From HGM11525 sp045649145 (GTDB lineage Bacteria; Bacillota; Clostridia; UBA1381): a DNA stretch of 36,431 nt. A program made the position numbers and the translations under genes. Where the stretch lies: the NCBI GenBank assembly GCA_045649145.1, contig JAZRPK010000026.1, positions 1 to 36,431 on the forward strand, read 5' to 3'. Shown here in pieces: positions 7,206 through 14,450 of this stretch (position 1 is the first letter of the stretch; each line of letters begins with the position of its first letter). Under the pieces are notes generated by a model. The model was not told the origin of the DNA, made no database searches, and saw only the letters and a list, made by a program, of their open reading frames with translations.

Positions 7206-7236
7206 AACTATGACTTTTGTTAAAGCATAGTTTTTT
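7206..7236 (+). promoter_or_regulatory. leader hairpin with U-run upstream of rpsU (possible attenuator)
   Basis: AACTATG-A-CTTT pairs with AAAGCATAGTT around a TGTT loop, with one bulged A, and is followed by a run of T. It starts within a few bases of the predicted +1, so it would be the very 5' end of the rpsU mRNA. A smaller CCGG...CCGG hairpin follows at 7248-7265 next to the ribosome binding site. It could be a terminator-attenuator or a 5' stabiliser. Confidence 0.5.
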
Positions 7237-7280
7237 CCATTAAACAGCCGGAAATTGTTTTGCCGGAGGGAGGGAAACAG

Positions 7281-7454
7281 ATGTCAGAAATTCGTGTAAA
7301 AGACAACGAGTCTTTGGATAGCGCACTTCGCCGTTTCAAAAGACAGTGTGCGAAGTCGGGCGTTATGTCTGAGATAAGAAAGCGCGAGCATTATGAAAAG
7401 CCGAGCGTAAAGCGTAAGAAAAAGTCAGAGGCAGCTCGTAAGAGAAAGTTTTAA
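7281..7454 (+). CDS. rpsU: 30S ribosomal protein S21
   Basis: 57 residues, the usual length. It starts MSEIRVKDNESLDSALRRF and ends in a Lys/Arg-rich tail (KRKKKSEAARKRKF), as in all S21 proteins, which bind 16S rRNA near the anti-Shine-Dalgarno region. The ATG at 7281 follows GGAGGGAGGG. The pairing with yqeY 12 bases downstream is the usual Firmicutes arrangement. Confidence 0.97.
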   Translation: MSEIRVKDNESLDSALRRFKRQCAKSGVMSEIRKREHYEKPSVKRKKKSEAARKRKF

Positions 7455-7466
7455 TAAGGTGTAGTT

Positions 7467-7910
7467 ATGAGTCTTAAAGAGAAATTGGCGCAGGATTTGA
7501 AGACTGCGATGAAGGATAAAGACACAGTCAGAAAGAACGTTGTTCAGATGATACGTGCGGGTGTCCTTCAGATTGAAAAAGACAAGCTAATCACTCTTGA
7601 TGATGAAGGCGTTCTTGACGTAATAGCGAAACAGCTAAAGCAGAGGAAGGATTCTCTCCCTGATTACGAAAAGAGCGGAAGAAGCGATTTGATCGCCGAA
7701 CTTAAGGCAGAAATTGGTTATTTGATGGAATATTTGCCCGAACAGCTTTCCGACGAGGAGCTTGCTGCTATCGTAAAAGAAGCAGTTGAAGCGGTCGGTG
7801 CGGTATCCGTTAAGGATATGGGCAAGGTCATGGCTGCGGTTATGCCGAAAACAAAGGGCAGAGCCGACGGCAGAAGAATAAATGAGATAGCAAAAACATT
7901 GTTGTCTTAA
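7467..7910 (+). CDS. yqeY: GatB/YqeY domain protein
   Basis: 147 residues, matching the YqeY family in full: N-terminal SLKEKLAQDLKTAMKDKD and RKNVVQMIRA, the central YLPEQLSDEEL, and C-terminal GKVMAAVMPKTKGRADG. The family shares the tail domain of GatB and binds tRNA-like molecules; its precise role is unknown. It follows rpsU in the same transcript and ends just before a strong hairpin. Confidence 0.94.
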   Translation: MSLKEKLAQDLKTAMKDKDTVRKNVVQMIRAGVLQIEKDKLITLDDEGVLDVIAKQLKQRKDSLPDYEKSGRSDLIAELKAEIGYLMEYLPEQLSDEELAAIVKEAVEAVGAVSVKDMGKVMAAVMPKTKGRADGRRINEIAKTLLS

Positions 7911-7925
7911 AATATGTTTAATCTT

Positions 7926-7952
7926 CCGCACAGGTGATTTTCGCCTGTGCGG
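7926..7952 (+). terminator. strong hairpin after yqeY lacking a clear T-run
   Basis: CCGCACAGGTGA pairs with TCGCCTGTGCGG (12 bp, one G-U pair) around a TTT loop. No T-run follows, so it may stop polymerase poorly and the tRNA 7 bases on may be cotranscribed and processed. Confidence 0.5.
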
Positions 7953-7959
7953 ATTGTAT

Positions 7960-8034
7960 GCTGGTGTGGCTCAATGGTAGAGCAGCGGTATCGTAAACCG
8001 CAGGTTGGGGGTTCGATTCCCTTCACCAGCTCCA
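7960..8034 (+). tRNA. tRNA-Thr (anticodon CGT)
   Basis: A complete cloverleaf: acceptor GCTGGTG / CACCAGC (perfect 7 bp), D-stem GCTC / GAGC, anticodon stem GCGGT / ACCGC with loop ATCGTAA, T-loop TTCGATT. The anticodon CGT (7992-7994) reads ACG, threonine. Discriminator T and an encoded CCA follow. The T-stem contains two G-U pairs. A terminator follows 3 bases after the CCA. Confidence 0.93.
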
Positions 8035-8037
8035 CGT

Positions 8038-8067
8038 CGGAACAAGTTATGCTTGTTCCGATTTTTT
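8038..8067 (+). terminator. terminator of the tRNA-Thr gene
   Basis: CGGAACAAG pairs with CTTGTTCCG around a TTATG loop, followed by A and six T. Confidence 0.85.
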
Positions 8068-8236
8068 GTGCAAAAAATCAGTCACCCGCTTCACTGTTCC
8101 TCCTTTTTCGTAAAAAGGCACGCTCAGCGCATCTGTTCGTTTGTAAACGCACTCACGACGATTCGCAATCACTACCACCTTTTTACGAGTATGACCTCGG
8201 TACAAGCAGCACCTAAACCGTTCGGAGATTTTAATT

Positions 8237-8264
8237 CGGACAAGTTATGCTTGTTCCGTTTTTT
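8237..8264 (+). terminator. second copy of the tRNA terminator
   Basis: CGGACAAG-TTATG-CTTGTTCCG followed by six T: identical to the first copy except for one lost A, which leaves a bulge. It lies 199 bases downstream of the first. Confidence 0.75.
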
Positions 8265-8277
8265 ATACAAGAAAGAG

Positions 8278-8314
8278 ATATGCACCCCAAATCAAAAGAG
8301 TTTGGGGTGCATAT
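8278..8314. terminator. long inverted repeat downstream of mazF
   Basis: A perfect 14-bp stem ATATGCACCCCAAA / TTTGGGGTGCATAT with a 9-base loop. On the minus strand, where mazF ends 47 bases away, it is followed by a pyrimidine-rich CTCTTTCTTG, so it may end the toxin transcript; on the plus strand no T-run follows. Confidence 0.5.
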
Positions 8315-8360
8315 TATAATGCCAATTTCTTAGCAAGGTAAGTCTGATATGTAAGCTTTA

Positions 8361-8711
8361 TCAGAAGCTTCCCAAGCCGAAGCTGATACCCAGTGCATCG
8401 TTAACCTGCTCCATAAGCGGATTGTCAAGGTGTGCAATGCGTTCTCTGAGCCTTTTTTTGTCGATAGTTCTGACTTGCTCCAACAAAATTACCGAATCCC
8501 GATAAAGACCATACTCCGAGGCGGGTAACTCGATATGCGTCGGCATTTTCGCCTTGTTAATCTGCGAGGTTATAGCCGCTGCAATAACCGTTGGGCTGTA
8601 TTTATTCCCGACATCATTCTGCACTATAAGCACGGGGCGGACTCCGCCTTGCTCGCTGCCTACAACAGGACTCAGGTCGGCGTAATAAATATCTCCTCTT
8701 TTTACAATCAC
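8361..8711 (-). CDS. MazF/PemK-type endoribonuclease toxin (EndoA/NdoA-like)
   Basis: A 116-residue mRNA interferase close to the chromosomal EndoA (NdoA) of Firmicutes: KRGDIYYADLSPVVGSEQGG at residues 4-23, the RPVLIVQND strand, the conserved Thr in TSQ, and the EQVRTIDKKRL helix. These proteins cleave mRNA at short sequence motifs. The GTG start at 8711 overlaps the stop of the upstream minus-strand gene by 4 bases (GTGA), the usual coupling in toxin-antitoxin pairs. The toxin looks intact, while the partner gene is odd (see next entry). Confidence 0.92.
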   Translation of the reverse strand: MIVKRGDIYYADLSPVVGSEQGGVRPVLIVQNDVGNKYSPTVIAAAITSQINKAKMPTHIELPASEYGLYRDSVILLEQVRTIDKKRLRERIAHLDNPLMEQVNDALGISFGLGSF

Positions 8712-8926
8712 TTCGTTTCACACTCCGTCAGTTTTTGCTCTCCTGCCGTCAGCGCGTCATTGTCGGAAGTGATCGACTCCTCTGCGATTTTGCTGTTAAG
8801 AGTTCCCATGGCACGATAACCGCGTGCAAGACAAACTCTCCTTTGTACCGACAGGAGCCGACGCCGTCCGATATTGCAATGCAGTGCGCTGCGTTTTATC
8901 CTTAACAAAGCAACCAAGCCCCCCAA
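8708..8926 (-). pseudogene. probable EndoAI-type antitoxin, recognisable only at its C-terminus
   Basis: The last ~40 residues (ARGYRAMGTLNSKIAEES ... EQKLTECETK) match the C-terminal, toxin-binding end of ribbon-helix-helix antitoxins paired with EndoA, including the RGY-x-x-M helix. The preceding part should hold the ribbon-helix-helix DNA-binding domain. Instead it reads KRSALHCNIGRRRLLSVQRR, which keeps an RS and basic helix flavour but lacks a clear beta strand, and neither of the other two minus-strand frames supplies it. No ATG with a ribosome binding site is found; the TTG at 8926 is only a guess, and the frame is open to 9007. It may be a decayed or strongly diverged antitoxin. Confidence 0.5.
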
Positions 8927-9027
8927 GTTATATTTTTTATAAAAGCTAACAGCCGACAGTAATCTAATATCATCTGCCGTGATTTTCAGCGAAGATATGG
9001 GGTTGCTTCATCACCTGCATTGATATT

Positions 9028-9048
9028 ATTGACATTTGTCCTGTCAAT
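9028..9048. promoter_or_regulatory. perfect inverted repeat upstream of the toxin-antitoxin locus
   Basis: ATTGACA-N7-TGTCAAT, a perfect 7-bp dyad. On the minus strand its left half contains TTGACA, which could be the -35 box of the antitoxin-toxin transcript, with TATCAA 16 bases on. A dyad over a -35 box would suit autoregulation by an antitoxin. Confidence 0.4.
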
Positions 9049-9149
9049 CATACATTGGCAGATACAAAACCTTCCTACAAATTTTGCAATATCTGCCATA
9101 AGACAATCCTATCCTTTTTATGTTCCTTTTTATTGTATCATAGTTGTAT

Positions 9150-10709
9150 TTACTTTTCCACAGGTAAAATGTGGGGTATTGAGGTGATAATATCGCCTGC
9201 GCACATAGCGTCCTTGCCAAAGTTTTCGGCTGCAAGGTCGCCCGCTGCGCCGTGAAGATATACCGCACTTACCGAGGCGTCATAAGGCGAGATGCCTCTT
9301 GCTACCAGAGCGGCTGTCATACCTGATAAAATATCGCCGCTGCCTGCACCTGCCATACCGGAATTTCCGGTGGTGTTGACTGTCAAATCACCGTCAGGTG
9401 CTGTTATTATAGTATGATGCCCCTTAAGAATTAGTGTTACTCCGTTTTTTGCAGAATAATCAAGAGCTGTGCCGAAACGGTCTCTCTCAACCGCCTCCGC
9501 CGTCTGTCCTATAAGATATCCCATCTCCTGAGAATGTGGTGTCATAATTATCTCCGCACGGCAGCTTCCGAGCAGATCAGGGACTTTGGAAACGGCATAT
9601 AAGCCGTCCGCATCAATGACCGTCGGTACTGTAAGCATCGGTAAGAATTCTGCCGTAAATTCAGTTATAGCATCGCTTCTGCCAAGTCCGGGACCGAAAA
9701 GTACTGCATCACATACATTCGCACGTCTTGCCAGACGTTCTGCAGCACTTCTTGCAATTCTGCCGCCCTCCTCCGGCAAGGGAATAGTCATAACCTCGTC
9801 AATTTTTTCTTGTATTATATTGTTAATAGAAGTGGGTACGGCGGCGGTTATAAGACCTGCGCCGCATTTTAGCGCACCCTTTGCTGCCATTGCGACAGCT
9901 CCTGCCATACCTACCGAACCGCCAATTATCATAACCTTGCCATAGTCACCTTTGTGAGAATTGTCCTCACGCTTCGGGAAAACCGCCTTTACACCCTCGG
10001 CCGTTGCGGCATAACATCTGCCACCCTGTGTGTCGCTTACAATATCTGGAATTGATATGTCGGAAAGTATTATCTCACCTGCATAATCTGCGGCAGGGTA
10101 GAGGAACAAACCACGCTTGTATGCTGCAAAGGTGACGGTAACATCTGCCCTGACAGCCTCGCTGCGAACATCACCATTGTCAGAATTTATGCCAGATGGA
10201 ACATCAACTGACAGTACAAACCTTGCGTGTTCATTTATTGCACTGATTGCCTCTGCCGCCATCGCTCTCGGTGCACCAGAAATTCCTGTACCCAAAATCG
10301 CATCAATTACGCAATCGGCACTTTTAATAAAGCTCTTTAAGTACTCGCTGCTGTCAAGCTCGATAATAGTGATGCCAAGCGAACGGATAATACGATAGTT
10401 TGTAAGAGCATCGCCTTCAAAAACACTGCCCGAGGTAAGATACACAACCACCTCTGCGCCCTTGTTAAAAAGATGACGTGCTATTGCAAAGCCGTCACCT
10501 CCATTGTTGCCTTTGCCGCAAAAAACAGCAAAGCTGGTATTCTTAATGTCAAAACGCTCGGAAAGAACGCCCACGCACGAGAGCGCGGCATTTTCCATCA
10601 GAACTATTCCGTTTATTCCTATTGTTTCGATAGCAGTTCTATCGATTGAACGCATCTGGGCTGCAGTGCAGATATGCGGTGCGCCCAAATTAACTGTTTT
10701 GCGTTCCAT
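9150..10709 (-). CDS. nnr: bifunctional NAD(P)H-hydrate epimerase / ADP-dependent NAD(P)H-hydrate dehydratase
   Basis: Repairs hydrated NAD(P)H. The N-terminal ~210 residues are the YjeF_N epimerase (GKGNNGGDGFAIARHL and SVDVPSGINSDNG); the C-terminal ~280 are the ribokinase-fold dehydratase (HKGDYGKVMIIGGS, GPGLGR, NTTGNSGMAGAGSGDILSG). At 519 residues it has the full two-domain length. The ATG at 10709 is chosen because AAGGAG lies 7 bases before it; it starts 11 bases after the acpS stop. The acpS-nnr order is common in Firmicutes. Confidence 0.95.
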   Translation of the reverse strand: MERKTVNLGAPHICTAAQMRSIDRTAIETIGINGIVLMENAALSCVGVLSERFDIKNTSFAVFCGKGNNGGDGFAIARHLFNKGAEVVVYLTSGSVFEGDALTNYRIIRSLGITIIELDSSEYLKSFIKSADCVIDAILGTGISGAPRAMAAEAISAINEHARFVLSVDVPSGINSDNGDVRSEAVRADVTVTFAAYKRGLFLYPAADYAGEIILSDISIPDIVSDTQGGRCYAATAEGVKAVFPKREDNSHKGDYGKVMIIGGSVGMAGAVAMAAKGALKCGAGLITAAVPTSINNIIQEKIDEVMTIPLPEEGGRIARSAAERLARRANVCDAVLFGPGLGRSDAITEFTAEFLPMLTVPTVIDADGLYAVSKVPDLLGSCRAEIIMTPHSQEMGYLIGQTAEAVERDRFGTALDYSAKNGVTLILKGHHTIITAPDGDLTVNTTGNSGMAGAGSGDILSGMTAALVARGISPYDASVSAVYLHGAAGDLAAENFGKDAMCAGDIITSIPHILPVEK

Positions 10710-10720
10710 ACCATCACTCC

Positions 10721-11095
10721 TTATTCCTTGCAAGAGTCAAAAACGGCATAAGCAATAGCCATATCCCTGCAATGTGACATACTCACACTCACCCTGCCGT
10801 TATTTTCATGCGCAATAGCTGCTGCACCGCCGGTAAGCTGTACGTACGGTCTGCCATTTTCTGAGTGCAGGATTTCGATATCAGTAAACGAAAAACCGGA
10901 TATGCCCGTGCCGAGCGCCTTGGAAACAGCCTCCTTTGCGGCGAAGCCTGCCGCAACAGATTCTGCACAATTTTTATGCATAGAGAAATATTCTCTCTCC
11001 CGTTCGGTAAAGCAACGGTCTAAAAAGTTGCCCTTTGCCATAGCCTTTTCAATCCTGCTAATTTCGATTATATCGCATCCGACTCCCAATATCAT
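10721..11095 (-). CDS. acpS: holo-[acyl-carrier-protein] synthase
   Basis: Transfers 4'-phosphopantetheine from CoA to acyl carrier protein. 124 residues with the two family motifs: GVGCDIIEISRIE at the N-terminus (Mg-binding Asp8) and FAAKEAVSKALGTG in the middle (catalytic Glu and Lys). The ATG overlaps the stop of the upstream gene in ATGA, so it is translationally coupled to it. Confidence 0.96.
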   Translation of the reverse strand: MILGVGCDIIEISRIEKAMAKGNFLDRCFTEREREYFSMHKNCAESVAAGFAAKEAVSKALGTGISGFSFTDIEILHSENGRPYVQLTGGAAAIAHENNGRVSVSMSHCRDMAIAYAVFDSCKE

Positions 11096-11631
11096 AAATC
11101 GCCCTCTTTTATGGTAACCGAATTGGGATTACTCTTTTTAATCCCGTCTAAAATACGCCTGCTCGGCTGAAAAATCACACGCATCTGCTCGGACTCTTTT
11201 GTAAAATCAACAAAGTAAACTGTTGCATCAAGGTCGCCTGCATAGTTTTTAACCGTTCTGCCGTTACTGTTGGCATAAATAGCTGTGTATGCAGGATCGC
11301 TGATACTTGCGCACAAATCTATATGTCTGAAATCTATTGTGCAAAGACGCTTTCTGCGGCTTTTTGCGACTATTCTGTCTATGTCAAGCTCGTGGTTTGT
11401 TAAAATGTACTCAAATTCAATATTTCTGTTTCTGATAAGGGTTATCGCACCCCACCAGCAGCCTGCGATGAGCAACAAGCCGATGCTGGCAAGGTTATAC
11501 TGACCAAAAATCATCGTAACCAGCATAAGTATATACGTAGCAATAATTGCTACTGCACCAATAAGGGTTATTACCAAAAAATCAGTTACAGATTTCTTTT
11601 TATTTACTATGTACTCGCAAAAAACGTCCAT
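11092..11631 (-). CDS. membrane protein of unknown function, two transmembrane segments
   Basis: A 179-residue protein with a short N-terminal cytoplasmic part (KKKSV), two hydrophobic segments at about residues 18-41 and 46-65 (the second ending in GCWWGAITLI), then a soluble C-terminal domain of about 110 residues. That domain (IEFEYILTNHELDIDRIVAKSRRKR) looks like the small PH-like domain often attached to membrane pairs. Similar proteins of Clostridia are classed only as a DUF family (possibly DUF6106). It lies between the XTP pyrophosphatase gene (15 bases upstream) and acpS (4-base overlap), which gives no clear hint of function. Confidence 0.65.
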   Translation of the reverse strand: MDVFCEYIVNKKKSVTDFLVITLIGAVAIIATYILMLVTMIFGQYNLASIGLLLIAGCWWGAITLIRNRNIEFEYILTNHELDIDRIVAKSRRKRLCTIDFRHIDLCASISDPAYTAIYANSNGRTVKNYAGDLDATVYFVDFTKESEQMRVIFQPSRRILDGIKKSNPNSVTIKEGDL

Positions 11632-11646
11632 TTTATTATCCTTTCG

Positions 11647-12237
11647 TTATATATTTTCCGAATTTTTCAAAAGCTCAACCAATGCTGTTAATGCTCTTGC
11701 TCTGTGGCTTACGCTGTTTTTCTCATCATCGGTCGCCTCGCCGAAGGTCTTGTTAAGCTCGGTACAATGGAAAACGGGGTCATAACCGAAACCGCCCTCG
11801 CCCGAAGGCTCTGTTGTAATCCTGCCCGAAACCTTGCCGCTTGCGCTAAGCTCACGGCCATCGGAGAAGAGGAATACCACGGCTGTTTCAAAATACGCTT
11901 CACGGTTTGTCACACCCTCCAATTCGCCCAGAAGCTTAGTGGTATTTTCGCTGTCCGAAGCATCTTCTCCTGAATATCTTGCCGAATATATACCCGGTGC
12001 TCCGTCTAAAGCGTCAACACAAAGTCCCGAATCGTCTGCAAGCACGGCATCGTCGCACAAAAGTGAAACCGCCCTTGCTTTTATCCTTGCATTCTCAATA
12101 AAGCTTGTGCCTGTTTCGATTACCTCAATATCAATACCGGCGTCAGCCTGAGAGATAACCTCAATACCAAGCTTTCCTAAAATCTCAGCAATTTCCCGAA
12201 TTTTGCCTTTATTCTTGGTTGCTGCTATTACTCGCAT
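11647..12237 (-). CDS. rdgB: XTP/dITP pyrophosphatase (RdgB/HAM1 family)
   Basis: Hydrolyses non-canonical purine triphosphates (XTP, dITP) to monophosphates, keeping them out of nucleic acids. All motifs are present in 196 residues: ATKNKGKIREI near residue 5, LADDSGLCVDALDGAPG with the catalytic Asp, GGFGYDPVF, and SVSHRARAL near the C-terminus. AAGGAAGG precedes the ATG. It is the first gene of the rdgB-membrane protein-acpS-nnr operon. Confidence 0.96.
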   Translation of the reverse strand: MRVIAATKNKGKIREIAEILGKLGIEVISQADAGIDIEVIETGTSFIENARIKARAVSLLCDDAVLADDSGLCVDALDGAPGIYSARYSGEDASDSENTTKLLGELEGVTNREAYFETAVVFLFSDGRELSASGKVSGRITTEPSGEGGFGYDPVFHCTELNKTFGEATDDEKNSVSHRARALTALVELLKNSENI

Positions 12238-12291
12238 AAAATATTACCTTCCTTAAATTGTGTTTTCAAAAAACACCTTAAATCAACCTAT

Positions 12292-12320
12292 ATTTTACTA
12301 TATAATACGCCGATTTGCAA
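12292..12320 (-). promoter_or_regulatory. promoter of the rdgB operon
   Basis: On the minus strand TTGCAA (12315-12320) and TAAAAT (12292-12297) with a 17-base spacer. A GTGTTTT/AAAACAC hairpin (12260-12276) follows in the leader. Confidence 0.55.
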
Positions 12321-12369
12321 CCATTTAACGAAAGATTTTATTTTTTATTCACAAATAGTAAATATCTGT

Positions 12370-12398
12370 TGACAACTGCATATACTTATAGTACAATG
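12370..12398 (+). promoter_or_regulatory. promoter of the metal ATPase gene
   Basis: TTGACA (12370-12375) and TACAAT (12393-12398) with a 17-base spacer; the start of transcription should fall near 12405, inside the operator described next. Confidence 0.8.
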
Positions 12399-12400
12399 AA

Positions 12401-12424
12401 CATATGAGCAGATATTCATATGTT
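12401..12424 (+). promoter_or_regulatory. probable ArsR/SmtB-family metal-sensor operator
   Basis: The dyad ACATATGA-N8-TCATATGT spans the predicted +1. Its size and its TGA...TCA cores flanked by AT-rich arms match operators of zinc/cadmium sensors such as CzrA, SmtB and NmtR. Binding would block the promoter until metal is present. No such regulator gene is in the window, so it would act in trans. Confidence 0.6.
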
Positions 12425-12443
12425 GGATTGGGAGGTATATATT

Positions 12444-14360
12444 ATGGCAACTAAAGAATGTGTACATTGTGAGTGCACAGGACATCATCATTCAAATGAT
12501 AGCTGTTGTGCTTGTACAGATAATCATAGCAGTATAAAAACTCTGGCAATAAGGCTTGTTGCAGGCTTTACGGCGGGTTTGGCGGGGGTTTTTCTGTCAG
12601 GCTTAGCAGGTACTGTTTTGTTTGCGGTTTCTTATATCATACTTGGGTATGATGTTCTTTTTAATGCAGTTAAAAATCTTATAAAGGGAAAACCTCTTGA
12701 CGAGCACTTTCTTATGACGATTGCGGCTCTTGGAGCATTTGCTTTGGGAGAATATCTCGAGGCAGCGGCGGTTATGATGTTTTATCAGATAGGTGAGCTT
12801 TTGACGCACAATGCGGTGGAAAAGACCAAAAGCTCGATAGCGGCTTTAACCGATGTCAGACCTGATATGGCACGTATAATTACGGCTGAGGGTGAGGCTT
12901 TGGTGCATTGCAAGGATATTGCCATCGGCACAACGGTTATAGTTGGTGCGGGCGAGCGTATTCCTGTTGACGGAAAAATCAAGAGGGGCAGTGCTATGAT
13001 AGACACATCATCACTTACAGGTGAGCATCTGCCACGCTATTTAGAGGTGGGTGACAGCGTGCTGTCGGGTATGATAAGCACCGACGGGAGTCTGGAAATT
13101 GTAGCGGAAAAGGAGTTTTCCGACTCTACACTCTCACGCATACTGACTCTTGCAAAGGAAGCATATGAGAAAAAATCGGGTGCGGAGAGGTTTATCACCT
13201 CGTTTGCGAAAATATATACACCCATTGTCGTGGCTTTGGCGGCTATGGTGGCAATATTGCCGCCCGTTTTGGGACTGGGGGCATTTTCTGTATGGGTTTA
13301 CCGTGCGCTCAGCTTTCTGGTAATATCCTGTCCGTGTGCGTTGGTGGTTTCTGTGCCGCTTACCTTCTTTGCGGGAATGGGCTGCAGCTCTAAAAACGGC
13401 GTACTCATTAAAAACGGACTGGCAATAGAAAATCTCTCAAAGGTAAAAACGGTAGCACTCGACAAAACGGGCACTGTTACTGTAGGAATACCCACCCTTA
13501 CTGAAATTTGTGTAAACGGACGGGAGGAAGAGCTTTTAGAGCTTGCTGCATATGCCGAAACCGACTCGGCGCATCCGATTTCAGCAGCGGTAAAGGCAGC
13601 ATATGCCAAGCCTATTGACAGAAGCCGCATATCAAATATAACAGAAATTCCGGCTCGCGGAGTTGAGGCTGAAATAGACAGGAAAATTGTGACAGTCGGA
13701 AGTGCAAAGCTCTTTAATGAACGTGGAATTGAAATACCCGACCACTCTGCCGATAGCTGTATATATGTTGCAAGGGACGGTCAGTATATGGGCCATATCG
13801 GCTTTGGTGATAAGGTAAAGGCTACCTCGGCGGCGGCAATCGGCGAGCTTAAAAAGTGCGGGATTGCCACAGTAATGCTAAGCGGCGACAGCAAAAAAAG
13901 CGTCGATGCGGTTGCAAAAGAGGTAGGGATAACCGAAGCGTTTGCCGAGCTTTTACCGCACGAAAAGGCGGAGCATATAAGCCGTATTTCAAAGGACGGC
14001 ACAGTTATGTTTGTCGGCGACGGTATAAACGATTCACCCGCACTTGCAAGTGCGGCTGTAGGTGCTGCAATGGGCGCAATAGGCTCTGATGCGGCGGTTG
14101 AGGCGGCTGACGTGGTGGTTATGGGCGATGACCTTTTGAAAATTCCGGCAGCAATTAAGCTCTCCAAAAAGGTTATGGCAATTGCCAGAGAGAATATCAT
14201 ACTCTCGGTCGGGATAAAATTTTTGGTAATGATAATTTGTGCTTTTGGAGTAGGCGGAATGTGGCCTGCGATATTTGCTGATGTGGGAGTGTGCGTGCTG
14301 ACGGTACTGAATGCTTTAAGGGCATATTATATCAAGGCTTTCAGGAATTTTGGAAGGTAA
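12444..14360 (+). CDS. P1B-type heavy-metal-exporting ATPase (Zn/Cd/Pb type)
   Basis: A 638-residue ion pump. A short N-terminus rich in Cys and His (Cys6, 9, 11, HHH14-16, Cys21, 22, 24) replaces the usual ferredoxin-like metal-binding domain. Then come the TGE motif (192-194, actuator), SCPCAL with the membrane metal site CPC at 296-298, DKTGT with the phosphorylated Asp340, GDGINDSPAL, and the last membrane segment with FADVGV, whose Asp is typical of the Zn/Cd/Pb subgroup (ZntA, CadA). The ATG at 12444 follows GGGAGGT; an in-frame ATG at 12420 lies inside the operator. It exports excess metal; the exact ion is inferred. Confidence 0.93.
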   Translation: MATKECVHCECTGHHHSNDSCCACTDNHSSIKTLAIRLVAGFTAGLAGVFLSGLAGTVLFAVSYIILGYDVLFNAVKNLIKGKPLDEHFLMTIAALGAFALGEYLEAAAVMMFYQIGELLTHNAVEKTKSSIAALTDVRPDMARIITAEGEALVHCKDIAIGTTVIVGAGERIPVDGKIKRGSAMIDTSSLTGEHLPRYLEVGDSVLSGMISTDGSLEIVAEKEFSDSTLSRILTLAKEAYEKKSGAERFITSFAKIYTPIVVALAAMVAILPPVLGLGAFSVWVYRALSFLVISCPCALVVSVPLTFFAGMGCSSKNGVLIKNGLAIENLSKVKTVALDKTGTVTVGIPTLTEICVNGREEELLELAAYAETDSAHPISAAVKAAYAKPIDRSRISNITEIPARGVEAEIDRKIVTVGSAKLFNERGIEIPDHSADSCIYVARDGQYMGHIGFGDKVKATSAAAIGELKKCGIATVMLSGDSKKSVDAVAKEVGITEAFAELLPHEKAEHISRISKDGTVMFVGDGINDSPALASAAVGAAMGAIGSDAAVEAADVVVMGDDLLKIPAAIKLSKKVMAIARENIILSVGIKFLVMIICAFGVGGMWPAIFADVGVCVLTVLNALRAYYIKAFRNFGR

Positions 14361-14384
14361 AGGTACTCTTTTTTCAAAAATTGA

Positions 14385-14413
14385 TTGATTATTCTCCTTT
14401 TTGGTGATAAAAT
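14385..14413 (+). promoter_or_regulatory. putative promoter of aroF-pheA
   Basis: TTGATT (14385-14390) and TAAAAT (14408-14413) with a 17-base spacer, about 40 bases before the aroF start. The leader is too short for a T-box. Confidence 0.5.
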
Positions 14414-14450
14414 GGATTTGTTGTAGCCTTTTGACGAGGGGGAATAAAAT

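Larger units (their letters stand above)
8035..8360. other. intergenic stretch with duplicated terminators, no gene seen
   Basis: About 325 bases between the tRNA and the toxin gene. It holds two near-identical terminators (8038-8067 and 8237-8264), a third long hairpin (8278-8314), and a short CCTTTTT/AAAAAGG hairpin near 8101-8117. Open frames across it overlap the tRNA or hairpins and resemble no protein. The space between the two terminators may be the remnant of a duplicated or lost RNA gene. Confidence 0.6.

Noticed and set aside
8005..8319. Open frames starting inside the tRNA-Thr gene
   Set aside because: They run through the tRNA and two terminators and show no protein similarity.
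13781..14200. Minus-strand open frame of 139 codons in the metal ATPase gene
   Set aside because: Antisense shadow of conserved P-type ATPase motifs; low complexity Ser/Ala/Ile composition typical of shadows.
14361..14450. Possible T-box or aromatic amino acid leader before aroF
   Set aside because: Only 90 bases are available, with no T-box sequence, no specifier loop and no antiterminator.
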